Notes under the pieces: model-generated
Databases searched by the model: none
Told to the model about the DNA's origin: nothing
What the model saw: the letters and a program-made list of their open reading frames with translations, nothing else
In this document: piece by piece, positions 23,032-30,499 of the stretch
How the letters are laid out: each line of letters begins with the position of its first letter
Numbering within the stretch: the stretch's first letter is position 1
From: an uncultured Clostridia bacterium
Lineage (GTDB): Bacteria > Bacillota > Clostridia > Oscillospirales > Ruminococcaceae
DNA length: 41,208 nucleotides
NCBI GenBank assembly: GCA_945876435.1
Contig: CAMCOD010000015.1
Coordinates: 1-41,208, forward strand
Direction of reading: 5' to 3'
Made by a program: the position numbers and the translations under genes

Positions 23032-24517
23032 TTTTGCCTCCGTTCTGCTCCGGATCCGGGTTTTCCCAGTCGGAACCGGGCATTTTGGCCATTTCCGCCT
23101 GTTTTTTCCCCAGCTTGCGCCAGCCCTGGCGGTAGACGGTGTCCCGCATACTGAATTTGGAGAAGGGAGCCAGCGGCGCCATCAGCGGAACCCCCTCGGT
23201 CATCATGGCGCAAAGATTCACCGCCAGCGCCAGCAGACCCAAGGCGATACCGTACAGGCCCCAGGTGCCGCCGATAAGAATAAAAATAAACTTGAGCACC
23301 GCCACTGCTTCATATAAGGAAGGCAGCACAAAAGAACTGATGGCGGTGAGGGCCACGATCATCACCATAGGCGAGCCGATCAGTCCGGCGTTAACGGCGG
23401 CGTCGCCGATAACCAGCGCGCCCACAATGCTCACCGCGTGGCCCACCTGTTTGGGCAGGCGCAGTCCTGCCTCCCGCATGATCTCGTAGATCAGATGGAT
23501 GATCAGCGCCTCCAGCATCAGGGGAAAAGGCGTGGCTTCCTCCGCGGAGACCACCGTAAACAGCAGCTGATCCGGCAGGAACTCCGGGTCAAACACCGAC
23601 AGCGCCACATACATCCCCGGCAGCAGAATGGAAATAAAAAAAGCCACATATTTCAGCAGACGCAGCAGCATGGCGTAGTAAGGCCGGTAGGCATAGTCGT
23701 CCAAACTCTGAAAATGCTCATTAAACAGGTAGGGTACGATCATGGCGAAGGGGGTCCCATCCACCAGAATGCCGATGCGCCCCTCCGCGATCTTGGCGCA
23801 CATCACGTCGGGACGCTCTGTGCTGCCCACCCGGGGGAACAGAGACAACGGTTTTCCCTCCAGAAAGGGCTGCAAATAGCCGGTGCTCAGCACCACGTCC
23901 GACTCCACCTTGGAAAGCTGTTCCTTCACCTGCTCCACCATGCGGGGATCCGCCCGGTCTGTGAGATAAACCAGAGAAATGTCCGTTTTGCTCCGATTCC
24001 CCAGGGGATACAGCTCAAATTTTAAGGCCGGGGACTTAATGCGCCGACGGATCATGGTCTGGTTCACCCGGACGGACTCCACAAAACCCTCCCGGGCGCC
24101 CCGCAGGTTCATTTCCGTATCCGGCTCGGAGACAGAGCGTGTGGGATAGCCCTGAAGGCCGCAGGCAATGCCGTGGCTGGCTCCGTCCGCCAGAATCACC
24201 ACAAAACCGGACATGATCAAAGTCAAAAGGTCATCCATGGTGTTGACAGCCTTCTGTTCGGCGGCTAAAATAGAGTGCTCATTCAGCCACTGGAGCAGGG
24301 GTTGGGCGCCGGGCTTGGCCAGACGGAGATTCAGCAGCGGCTCGGCGATCAGCTCCGCCAGAAGCTGCTGGCTCACCATGCCGTCGCAGAACAGCAGAAC
24401 GCAGTCCACACCGTTGGCCTGGATGCGGTGATCCATTACATCGGTGGAGTGCTGGGTCTGCGCCCGCAGATTCATCAGATTTTCGTTCAGGGATGTACTG
24501 AGCAGCTCAGGGCCCAT
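23021..24517 (-). CDS. gerA: Spore germination protein, GerA family
   Basis: Large subunit of the germinant receptor. The 498 residues have a soluble N-terminal region (about 1-270) with DCVLLFCDGMV and RGAREGFVESVRVNQTMIRRR, then a C-terminal membrane part with several helices including FPLMLEALIIHLIYEIMREA and VGALVIGDAAVNAGLI, typical of the family. ATG 24517 has AAGGAGG upstream. It heads gerABC and is divergent from the DUF421 gene. A sigma-G-like promoter is proposed at 24549-24578. The C-terminal tail is charged and includes a Lys/Asn-rich end, as is common. Confidence 0.96.
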   Translation of the reverse strand: MGPELLSTSLNENLMNLRAQTQHSTDVMDHRIQANGVDCVLLFCDGMVSQQLLAELIAEPLLNLRLAKPGAQPLLQWLNEHSILAAEQKAVNTMDDLLTLIMSGFVVILADGASHGIACGLQGYPTRSVSEPDTEMNLRGAREGFVESVRVNQTMIRRRIKSPALKFELYPLGNRSKTDISLVYLTDRADPRMVEQVKEQLSKVESDVVLSTGYLQPFLEGKPLSLFPRVGSTERPDVMCAKIAEGRIGILVDGTPFAMIVPYLFNEHFQSLDDYAYRPYYAMLLRLLKYVAFFISILLPGMYVALSVFDPEFLPDQLLFTVVSAEEATPFPLMLEALIIHLIYEIMREAGLRLPKQVGHAVSIVGALVIGDAAVNAGLIGSPMVMIVALTAISSFVLPSLYEAVAVLKFIFILIGGTWGLYGIALGLLALAVNLCAMMTEGVPLMAPLAPFSKFSMRDTVYRQGWRKLGKKQAEMAKMPGSDWENPDPEQNGGKNEP

Positions 24518-24548
24518 GTTCGATTCCTCCTTGTGTCTGTTCTGCCCT

Positions 24549-24578
24549 TAGTTTGGACCGGATCAGGCGGAATATGTG
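24549..24578 (-). promoter_or_regulatory. Sigma-G-like promoter of the ger operon
   Basis: On the minus strand CACATA (24573-24578), 17 bases, CAAACTA (24549-24555), close to the forespore sigma-G pattern (TGmATA, 17-18, CATnnTA). Its -35 abuts the -35 of the divergent promoter. No sigma-A-type promoter is evident. Confidence 0.45.
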
Positions 24579-24608
24579 TGGATATTGGAAGGTTTTACGC
24601 ACAAAATA
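24579..24608 (+). promoter_or_regulatory. Sigma-G-like promoter of the DUF421-DUF4363 operon
   Basis: TGGATA (24579-24584), 17 bases, CAAAATA (24602-24608). It matches the sigma-G pattern with one deviation in each element and sits 34 bases before the ATG. Confidence 0.45.
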
Positions 24609-24642
24609 AGGCTGTTATCACGGTCTGACAGGAGGTTATCCC

Positions 24643-25341
24643 ATGCTTGTGGTCTTTATTCGAACTCTGATCCTTTACGCCATCGTTGTGGTGGGGATGC
24701 GCCTGATGGGCAAACGGCAGTTAGGCGAGCTGCAGCCCTCGGAACTGGTCATCACCATCCTGATCTCCAACATTGCCACCCTGCCCATTGAGGATACCAG
24801 CGTTCCCCTGCTGTCCGGGGCGGTGCCGATCCTGACCCTGATGTGCTTTGAGGTGATCCTTTCTTATATTGCCATGCGCAGTCTGCGGCTGCGGACCTTT
24901 ATCTGCGGCACACCCCGCATCGTGATCCGGGAGGGACACATCAACCAGCAGGAGCTGAAGACCCTGCGCTACTCGGTGGACGATCTGATGGAGCAGCTGC
25001 GGGCCAACGGCATCTTCGATGTGCAGGAGGTGGATATGGCGGTGGTGGAGACCACCGGTCAGCTTTCCGTCTACAAGAAAAATTTCCTCCAGCCTCCCAG
25101 CGCCAAGGACCTTCAGTTTCCCGTACAGCCCGCTTCCATCCCGGCGGTGGTGGTCAGCAGCGGCGAGATCGTGCCCGCCGGGCTGCAATACTGCGGAATC
25201 ACCGCGGAAACGGTCCGTTTGCTGGCAAAAAAAGAAGGCCGGGACGTTCCGGACATCTTTCTGATGACCTGTACGCCCGACCTGTCAGTCTATCTGGTAC
25301 CATTGGACAAAAAAAATAAGAAAAAAGCAAAAAATACTTGA
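24643..25341 (+). CDS. DUF421 membrane protein (YetF/YrbG family)
   Basis: A 232-residue inner-membrane protein. Three N-terminal helices (about 2-80) contain RLMGKRQLGELQPSELVITI, a family hallmark. A soluble C-terminal domain follows with SVDDLMEQLRANGIFDVQEV and a second small DUF421 repeat ending near EIVPAGLQYCGIT. The C-terminus is Lys-rich. Family members are common in spore formers, and relatives have been linked to spore resistance, but the biochemical role is unknown. ATG 24643 has CAGGAGG upstream. The DUF4363 gene follows after 32 bases, a pairing I recall from other Clostridia. It diverges from gerABC with a shared promoter region. Confidence 0.92.
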   Translation: MLVVFIRTLILYAIVVVGMRLMGKRQLGELQPSELVITILISNIATLPIEDTSVPLLSGAVPILTLMCFEVILSYIAMRSLRLRTFICGTPRIVIREGHINQQELKTLRYSVDDLMEQLRANGIFDVQEVDMAVVETTGQLSVYKKNFLQPPSAKDLQFPVQPASIPAVVVSSGEIVPAGLQYCGITAETVRLLAKKEGRDVPDIFLMTCTPDLSVYLVPLDKKNKKKAKNT

Positions 25342-25373
25342 AAAAAAACTAGGGAAAAGGCAGGTGAAACGGA

Positions 25374-25754
25374 ATGAAGCGGATGCTCATTGCCATCGCC
25401 ATCGTGCTTGCTATTCTCGGCTCCAGCAGCTTCACCCTATGGCGCTTCTACCGGATGGAGCAGGAGGCCGCTCCCATGCTGCAGGCCATGCAGGCCTGCG
25501 CTGACAGCGAAGATCTGCCGGAAGCGGTGATTTTGGCGGAACAATTCCGCGACCTTTGGACGGAATACCAGCCGTCCTTTGTACGGGTGGCCCGCCGGGA
25601 CTCCCTGGAGCGGATCGGCCGCTGCGCCGCAAGGCTGCCGGCTCTGGGACAGCACGGCGACAGCGCGGAATTCGCCGCCGCGGTGCAGGAGTTGGCCTAC
25701 TGCATCAATGAGCTTTGGGAGAGCGAGCTCCCTCTGCCCCGCAATCTGTTTTAG
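25374..25754 (+). CDS. DUF4363 family protein
   Basis: A 126-residue protein with one N-terminal membrane helix (about 4-24, lacking a lipobox), then an amphipathic helical domain facing outward (about 28-126) rich in Ala, Glu and Arg. Family function is unknown. It is usually found next to DUF421 genes, as here, so the two probably work together in the membrane. ATG 25374 is 32 bases after the DUF421 stop, with an AAGGCAGG ribosome-site-like stretch. A terminator begins within the stop codon. Confidence 0.82.
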   Translation: MKRMLIAIAIVLAILGSSSFTLWRFYRMEQEAAPMLQAMQACADSEDLPEAVILAEQFRDLWTEYQPSFVRVARRDSLERIGRCAARLPALGQHGDSAEFAAAVQELAYCINELWESELPLPRNLF

Positions 25755-25784
25755 GGAAGGCGCCGCAGCCTTCCCTTTTTTCTT
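25754..25784 (+). terminator. Intrinsic terminator after DUF4363
   Basis: GGGAAGGC and GCCTTCCC pair across a 6-nt loop and are followed by six T, C and four T. It starts at the last base of the stop codon and lies before the convergent small gene. Confidence 0.92.
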
Positions 25785-25797
25785 TTGCTCTCCGTTC

Positions 25798-26040
25798 CTA
25801 TTTTCCCGCAAGGAAATCCTCGATCACATCCCGGAAGTGGACGGGAGACAGCTCCAGCCGGTTGCACAGGGCCACCAGTTCCTCCACCTCCTCCCGGTCA
25901 AGGGATAGATCCTCGACTGTAACTTCCGTGCCCGCGCAGATCAACCGGATACCGTAGCAGACGTAGTTCTGGCCATTCAGTGACTTTTCCGCCGTCACCA
26001 GCTGATACTCCGCACAAAGGGTCTCATTGCTCAAACTCAT
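25798..26040 (-). CDS. Small uncharacterised protein, 80 aa
   Basis: Acidic soluble protein starting MSLSNETLCAEYQLVTAEK. A predicted N-terminal beta-rich part (YVCYGIRLICAGTEVTVEDL) is followed by a helical part (REEVEELVALCNRLELSP) that ends FRDVIEDFLAGK. It may belong to the DUF6514-type short proteins of Clostridia. This is from memory and uncertain. The start at 26040 is preferred over a longer reading because AAAGGTG lies upstream and a TATAAT (26084-26089) would put the transcription start inside the longer reading. Three perfect 0A boxes lie 145-195 bases upstream, so it may be a Spo0A target. No membrane segment or signal peptide is present. Confidence 0.72.
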   Translation of the reverse strand: MSLSNETLCAEYQLVTAEKSLNGQNYVCYGIRLICAGTEVTVEDLSLDREEVEELVALCNRLELSPVHFRDVIEDFLAGK

Positions 26041-26185
26041 CTTATTACACACCTTTAATTTGATTTGTAGACGTCCATTTAGGATTATAGCAGGAAGAAA
26101 CGGAAGATTCTTCCTGCAAATTGCACAAGATGTTTCCACGACCTGTGAACCTTTCGAGCGAGATGACGGGCTTGTCAACATAATT

Positions 26186-26234
26186 TGTCGAAATTTGGAT
26201 GGTTTTTTCAAGCTTTTTGTCGAATCCTGTCGAA
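26186..26234 (+). promoter_or_regulatory. Cluster of three Spo0A-type boxes
   Basis: Perfect TGTCGAA boxes at 26186-26192, 26218-26224 and 26228-26234, all in the same orientation. The last two are exactly 10 bp apart, which places them on one face of the helix as in known Spo0A dimer sites. A minus-strand TTGACA lies 8 bp beyond the first box (26173-26178), but I find no good -10 at standard spacing. The rest of the gap 26041-26260 shows only the TATAAT at 26084-26089 on the minus strand. Confidence 0.7.
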
Positions 26235-26260
26235 AAACGGCGGTTTTTTCCCTTTAAGTC

Positions 26261-27100
26261 CTATGGCTTATGGGATATTTTGGGCGAATTTCCATAATAG
26301 TTTTTCACACGTTCCAGCATCCGTTGTGTAAACTCACATGCCTGCGCCAGTTCCTCCTCCTGTTCAAAGCTGTTGGAATACAGCTCCACAACCACGGAAC
26401 AATCGGCGCCCGCCGCCAGCAGACGGCGGAAAAAGCCCTCCATATCCCAGTCTCCCTTGCCGGGCGGCAGACAGTCCTGCTGCCTTGCGGCGCTGCTGTC
26501 GCTGAGATGGATATGGCGGATGCTGCTGCCCAAAGCGTCCACAAAGTCCGACGCCGTATAGCCTGCCCGCAGAGCCTGCTTGCAGTCCAGCACAAAGCCC
26601 AGCTCCGGAAAGGCCCGGTGCAGCCGGGCCAGATAGTCGGGCCGGCCGCCTTTGCAGCGGGCTACATTCTCATGGAGCAGCTCCACGCCGAAGCGCCGGC
26701 CTTCCTCCCAGAGACAGCGGATGTTGTCGAAGGCTTTTTCCTCCGCAAAGGAGCGGTTCATGGCAAAATCCCCGTGGAAAATCAGGTATTTGGCCCCCAG
26801 CCGGGCCGCTACTTCGTAGTAGCGGCGGTACTGTTCCAGCCCATCCTCCAGCCGGCCGGGATAATCGGTGAAGAAAAAGAAGGTCTCCATCTCACTGTGG
26901 AAGCCGTGGACGGAGCCGATCTCCATCCCGTAAGACCCGGCGGCAGCCTTCAGCCGTGTGACGGCCTCCGGCTTCAGCTCCCTTGGGGTATTGAAAAAGC
27001 ACTCGCAGAGGCGGATGCCCTGCCGGCCTAAAAGATGCAGCGCCTGCTCCATGCTTTGGGGAAACAGGCAGGCTGTGGAAACTCCTGCTTTCAAATCCAT
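26261..27100 (-). CDS. Sugar phosphate isomerase/epimerase family protein
   Basis: TIM-barrel protein of the xylose isomerase-like/AP endonuclease 2 superfamily, cytoplasmic and metal-dependent by family. The 279 residues hold likely metal ligands in HGFHSE, YLIFHGD, LLHENVAR, FVLDCKQ, IRHIHLSD and VVVELYSNS, the usual Glu/His/Asp pattern at strand ends. The start ATG 27100 has AAAGGAG upstream. It is a single gene with its own promoter. The substrate is not evident. No sugar operon surrounds it, and it lies between a putative Spo0A control region and the thiamine riboswitch. Confidence 0.9.
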   Translation of the reverse strand: MDLKAGVSTACLFPQSMEQALHLLGRQGIRLCECFFNTPRELKPEAVTRLKAAAGSYGMEIGSVHGFHSEMETFFFFTDYPGRLEDGLEQYRRYYEVAARLGAKYLIFHGDFAMNRSFAEEKAFDNIRCLWEEGRRFGVELLHENVARCKGGRPDYLARLHRAFPELGFVLDCKQALRAGYTASDFVDALGSSIRHIHLSDSSAARQQDCLPPGKGDWDMEGFFRRLLAAGADCSVVVELYSNSFEQEEELAQACEFTQRMLERVKNYYGNSPKISHKP

Positions 27101-27157
27101 CGCTCCTTTTCCAGTTTGGGTGTATGTAATGGGTGTATATCAGATGATCGTGCTTTT

Positions 27158-27186
27158 ATTATAGCACGGCCACCCCCCAATGGAAA
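27158..27186 (-). promoter_or_regulatory. Promoter of the isomerase-like gene
   Basis: TTTCCA (27181-27186), 17 bases, TATAAT (27158-27163) on the minus strand, about 57 bases before the start. Confidence 0.55.
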
Positions 27187-27261
27187 TGGCTTTGGATTAA
27201 AATGGAAATCTTTTACAGCTCCAGCATAGCAGATCCAATGGGAATAATCTGTCGAAAATGC

Positions 27262-27290
27262 TTGACAGACACAAAAAATTCGAGTATGAT
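27262..27290 (+). promoter_or_regulatory. Sigma-A promoter of the TPP riboswitch-thiT unit
   Basis: TTGACA (27262-27267), 17 bases, TATGAT (27285-27290). A perfect 0A box TGTCGAA (27250-27256) ends 5 bases before the -35. Confidence 0.85.
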
Positions 27291-27307
27291 GGAGTCGCTG
27301 AAGAAAA

Positions 27308-27396
27308 AAGGGGTGCTGGGTAGTCCCGGCTGAGAAAAAGCGGCAAAATGCTTTTAACCCTCTGACCTGATCCGGATAATGCCGGCGTAGGAACCA
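27308..27396 (+). ncRNA. TPP riboswitch (THI element)
   Basis: Binds thiamine pyrophosphate in nascent mRNA and switches off the gene downstream. The conserved THI-box parts are present in order: GGGGTGCT, then GGCTGAGAA, then ACCCTCTGACCTGATCCGG, then ATAATGCCGGCGTAGGAA. It starts about 13 nt after the predicted transcription start and is followed by a strong terminator (27436-27467) and thiT, a thiamine importer subunit, which fits its role exactly. Confidence 0.97.
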
Positions 27397-27435
27397 TAGG
27401 ACTGGCTCTTTTTTTGGGTTTTGTGCCGAATCGTC

Positions 27436-27467
27436 AAACGCCTGGTGTTGCCGCCGGGCGTTTTTTT
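27436..27467 (+). terminator. Riboswitch-controlled terminator before thiT
   Basis: AAACGCC pairs with GGCGTTT and is followed by a run of T. It lies between the TPP aptamer and the start codon, so it is the likely transcription-attenuation platform. The antiterminator pairing partner was not worked out. Confidence 0.85.
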
Positions 27468-27550
27468 GTGAAAAAAATGCCGAAAAATCAGGCCCTCGGC
27501 AAAAAAACACCTCCCCTTGGGGAGAAAATGCTGTTTTGGAGGTCTTTGAT

Positions 27551-28225
27551 ATGAATTCCACACTGAAAACCCGCCGTTTGGTGGAAAGCGGTCTGATGAT
27601 CGCTCTGGCAACCATTCTGTCCATGCTGAAAATCTTCCATTTGCCCTGGGGCGGCTCCGTTACTCTGTGCAGCATGCTGCCGATGATCCTGCTGTCCTAC
27701 CGCTACGGCGTAAAATGGGGCACCTTCTCTTCTCTGGTTTACGCGGCTTTGCAGGGTATTCTGGGCGCTGTTGACGGCACCTTCACCATGGTGGCTCTGG
27801 GCGCGGAAAACGGCGTTTACTCCAGCGGTATCTTTGTGATCCCATACTGGGCAGCCGTTGTAGGCATCCTGCTGCTGGACTACATCATCGCCTTTACCGT
27901 TCTGGGTCTGGGCGGTCTGTTCCGGGGCCAGAAGAATCAGCCGCTGGCCCTGACCAAAGGCGTTATTGTTGCCGGTCTGGCCCGCTTCCTGGTTCATGTT
28001 GTTTCCGGTTTCCTGTTCTTCGGCACCTTCGCAAGCTGGTTCTTCGGCGAGGTTGGCGCCTTCGGCGAAATGATGATGGGCACCTTCAGCGGCAACCTGC
28101 TGTTCCTGCTCTACTCCATTATTTACAACGCCTGCTTCATGGTTCCGGAGATCATCATTACCGCAGTCTGCGCTTATCTGCTGGCCAAATTCGCTCCCGC
28201 TGTTCTGAAAGTGAAAGAGAAATAA
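27551..28225 (+). CDS. thiT: Energy-coupled thiamine transporter ThiT
   Basis: S-component (substrate-binding subunit) of an ECF importer for thiamine. The 224-residue protein has six membrane helices. It shows the ThiT features SGLMIALATILSMLKIFHLPWGG (given here as SGLMIALATILSMLKI and FHLPWGG), LPMILLSYRYGVKWG and the late ARFLVHVVSGFLFFG, whose aromatic and polar residues line the thiamine site. ATG 27551 is the start, because GGAGG sits 8 bases upstream and a reading from 27536 would begin before the ribosome site. The energising EcfA/EcfT subunits are not in the window and would be shared. It is controlled by the TPP riboswitch directly upstream and ends at a strong terminator. Confidence 0.97.
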   Translation: MNSTLKTRRLVESGLMIALATILSMLKIFHLPWGGSVTLCSMLPMILLSYRYGVKWGTFSSLVYAALQGILGAVDGTFTMVALGAENGVYSSGIFVIPYWAAVVGILLLDYIIAFTVLGLGGLFRGQKNQPLALTKGVIVAGLARFLVHVVSGFLFFGTFASWFFGEVGAFGEMMMGTFSGNLLFLLYSIIYNACFMVPEIIITAVCAYLLAKFAPAVLKVKEK

Positions 28226-28240
28226 CCCTCCCTATTTGTT

Positions 28241-28278
28241 ACAAAGCCGCGGTTTACAGTCCGCGGCTTTGTTTTTTT
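28241..28278 (+). terminator. Intrinsic terminator after thiT
   Basis: A perfect 12-bp stem (ACAAAGCCGCGG with CCGCGGCTTTGT), 8-nt loop, then seven T. Confidence 0.95.
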
Positions 28279-28347
28279 GCTTTGTTTTCCTCTTTTTCAG
28301 GATTTTTTCATTTTCTTCTGCTAAAATAAGGCGGAAAGGAGCTGTTC

Positions 28348-28866
28348 ATGATGGAAGAAAGGATGAAAGAAAGGAAAGAAATCTTCGCCACCCCGGCGGT
28401 GGGAGCCATTGTGGAAAAAGAAATCGACGGTGTGCCCCACATTCTTCTTCAAACCCGCCGGAAGAAAAACGATCTCGGCAGCAACGGCAAGCTGGAGCTG
28501 CCGGCGGGAAGGATCCGGCAATACGAAAATATATTTCAAGCGCTGCGCCGGGAGGTCTGGGAGGAGACCGGCCTTACGGTGACCCACATTCAGGGCATGG
28601 ACGCCGCCCTGCTCAGCGCGGTGGACGGCATGGAGACCCTGTGCATGGAGCCCTTCTGCGTCAACTAGAACCTGAATGGCGTCTACTCCATTATCCTCAG
28701 CGTTTTTCTCTGCCGGGCGGAGGGAGAAGCTGCCGCGGAAAGCGACGAAAGCTGCGATATCCACTGGGAAAAGGCCGAAACGGTGAAAAAACTGCTGCAA
28801 ACCCAGCCGGAACGCTTTTTCCTGATGAGCGTCAACCCCTTAAAGAAATATTTCGGCCTGCGATAG
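28348..28866 (+). pseudogene. NUDIX hydrolase interrupted by an in-frame amber codon
   Basis: NUDIX enzymes hydrolyse nucleoside diphosphates linked to another group. The first 106 codons carry a perfect NUDIX box (residues 54-76: GRIRQYENIFQALRREV then WEETGL, matching G-x5-E-x7-REU-x-EE-x-GU). A TAG at 28666-28668 then stops translation in mid-domain. Reading continues in the same frame for 65 sense codons (NLNGVYSIILSVFLC to KKYFGLR) to a second TAG at 28864-28866. The downstream part has normal codon use and the NUDIX C-terminal pattern, so one CAG-to-TAG change in an otherwise intact gene is the simplest reading. ATG 28348 or 28351 follows GGAAAGGAG. A terminator lies 36 bases after the end. 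A truncated 106-residue protein is the alternative product. Confidence 0.82.
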
Positions 28867-28901
28867 AGCCTTCCCCTTGCGATCTTCCCTCTGTGATAAA
28901 G

Positions 28902-28929
28902 AAAACCCACAGCTTTCGCTGTGGGTTTT
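28902..28929. terminator. Bidirectional terminator between NUDIX and rarA
   Basis: AAAACCCACAGC and GCTGTGGGTTTT form a 12-bp stem with a TTTC loop. T-runs follow on the plus strand and, more weakly, on the minus strand, so it can end both the NUDIX gene and rarA. Confidence 0.88.
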
Positions 28930-28941
28930 TGCTTGTTCTCT

Positions 28942-30216
28942 TTATTTTTTCGCTTCGCTCAGGATCTTTGCCCGGTACTGGGCGGCGGCCTGCTCGGTTT
29001 TGTTGTCGCCGAAGCGGTAGTAGACCCGGCCTTCCAGGGATTTGGGCAGGTAGGTCTGGGGATAATAGTGGTTGGGGTAAGCGTGCGGATACTGATAGCC
29101 CTGGGCATGGCCCATTTTCTGGGCGCCGTCGTAGTGGCCGTCCCGCAGGTAGGCCGGGATGCTAAGATCCCCGCCTTTGCGCACATCGGCCATGGCGGCG
29201 TCAATGGCCTCAATGGCACTGTTGGATTTGGGCGCGGTGCACATGGCGATCACCGCCTGGGCCAGCGGGATCCTTCCCTCCGGCAGGCCAAGCTGCAGGG
29301 CGCTGTCCACGCAGGATTTCACAATGCTGGCGCACTGGGGCCAGGCCAGGCCGATGTCCTCGCTGGCCATCACCAGCAGCCGCCGGCAGGGAGAAAGCAG
29401 ATCGCCCGCCTCCAGAAGCCGGGCCAGATAGTGGAGCGCGGCGTTTTCATCGGAGCCGCGGACCGACTTTTGCAGGGCGGAAAGCAGGTCATAGTGCATA
29501 TCGTCGCTGCGGTCGTAGCGCAGGGAGCCTTTTTCCGCCACCGCATCCACATCGGATAAAGCAATGAAACGGCCGCCCTCCTTTTCCTGCGCCGCCAGAA
29601 AGAGCACCTCGACCATATTCAGGCTTTTCCGCACGTCGCCGCCGCAGCTGTGGGCGATTGCGGAGGCGACCCCCTCCTCCAGCGCCACCGAACAGTTATA
29701 ATCCTCCTCCAGCAGCTTCAGCGCCCGGAAAATGGCCTTTTCCACTTCCTGAGGGGCCACGGAGCGGAACTCGAAGACGGTGCTTCGGGAAAGAATGGCG
29801 TTATAAATGTAAAAATAGGGGTTCTCCGTGGTGGAGGCGATCAGGGTGATGGAGCCGTTTTCCAGAAACTCCAGCAGAGTCTGCTGCTGTTTCTTGTTGA
29901 GATACTGGATCTCGTCCAGATACAGCACCACACCGTTTATGCCGTCCAAAGTATCCAGCGAGGAGATCACTTCCCGGATATCGGAGGTAGAAGCGGTGGT
30001 CCCGTTGAGACGGAACAGCTTCTTCCCAGCCTTCCGGGCCAGGATCTCCGCCACAGTGGTCTTGCCCGTGCCGGGAGGGCCGTAGAAAATCATATTGGGG
30101 ATGCTGCCGCTGTCTATAATGCGGCGGAGCATACCGTTTTCGCCAAGGATATGGCTCTGTCCCACCACATCTTCCAGCCCTTTGGGGCGCAGCCGGTCTG
30201 CCAGAGGTGCTGCCAT
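28942..30216 (-). CDS. rarA: Replication-associated recombination protein A (AAA+ ATPase)
   Basis: Clamp-loader-like AAA+ ATPase (RarA/MgsA; eukaryotic WRNIP1) acting at stalled replication forks. The 424 residues contain LADRLRPKGLEDVVGQSHIL at the N-terminus, Walker A GPPGTGKTT, Walker B LYLDEIQYLNK, and the C-terminal tetramerisation domain with YPHAYPNHYYPQTYLPKSLEG (parts quoted: YPHAYPNHYY, PQTYLPKSLEG). ATG 30216 is chosen because the family starts here and a promoter lies just upstream. A longer reading would begin inside that promoter. GGAGTGAG serves as ribosome site. The gene is single and convergent with the NUDIX gene. Confidence 0.97.
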   Translation of the reverse strand: MAAPLADRLRPKGLEDVVGQSHILGENGMLRRIIDSGSIPNMIFYGPPGTGKTTVAEILARKAGKKLFRLNGTTASTSDIREVISSLDTLDGINGVVLYLDEIQYLNKKQQQTLLEFLENGSITLIASTTENPYFYIYNAILSRSTVFEFRSVAPQEVEKAIFRALKLLEEDYNCSVALEEGVASAIAHSCGGDVRKSLNMVEVLFLAAQEKEGGRFIALSDVDAVAEKGSLRYDRSDDMHYDLLSALQKSVRGSDENAALHYLARLLEAGDLLSPCRRLLVMASEDIGLAWPQCASIVKSCVDSALQLGLPEGRIPLAQAVIAMCTAPKSNSAIEAIDAAMADVRKGGDLSIPAYLRDGHYDGAQKMGHAQGYQYPHAYPNHYYPQTYLPKSLEGRVYYRFGDNKTEQAAAQYRAKILSEAKK

Positions 30217-30247
30217 AGTCTCACTCCATTCGTCAGTCAATATTTCT

Positions 30248-30276
30248 ATTATAGAACAGATCTTTCCGGAAGTAAA
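30248..30276 (-). promoter_or_regulatory. Promoter of rarA
   Basis: TTTACT (30271-30276), 17 bases, TATAAT (30248-30253) on the minus strand, 31 bases before the start codon. Confidence 0.55.
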
Positions 30277-30395
30277 GAAGAAGGCGAAATGAAGCTTTTC
30301 TGCTAAAAATATCCGTCTTTTTCCTTTATCATGGAAATTTCCCCGCATTTTCTCCCAATCTTTGCAGGTTTTCTTTCATTTTCATGCAAATCCTC

Positions 30396-30424
30396 TTGAT
30401 TTTTGGCAGGACAGCCGTTACAAT
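30396..30424 (+). promoter_or_regulatory. Sigma-A promoter of the RpiR regulator operon
   Basis: TTGATT (30396-30401), 17 bases, TACAAT (30419-30424). Transcription from about 30431 excludes the upstream ATG at 30362 and supports the TTG start at 30500. Confidence 0.7.
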
Positions 30425-30499
30425 AGTAGACAGACATGTGGAAAAACAAGAATTTTACGGGGTGCTTTCCCCATCTCTGAGAAAAGGACGGCGAATTTC

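Noticed and set aside
28666-28668. Stop codon readthrough or pyrrolysine use at the NUDIX amber codon
   Set aside because: No pyrrolysine genes or downstream insertion structure are visible and TAG serves as the ordinary stop of other genes, including this one.
30362-30499. Longer start for the RpiR regulator at ATG 30362
   Set aside because: The promoter (30396-30424) would lie inside that coding region, and the extra residues have no family similarity.
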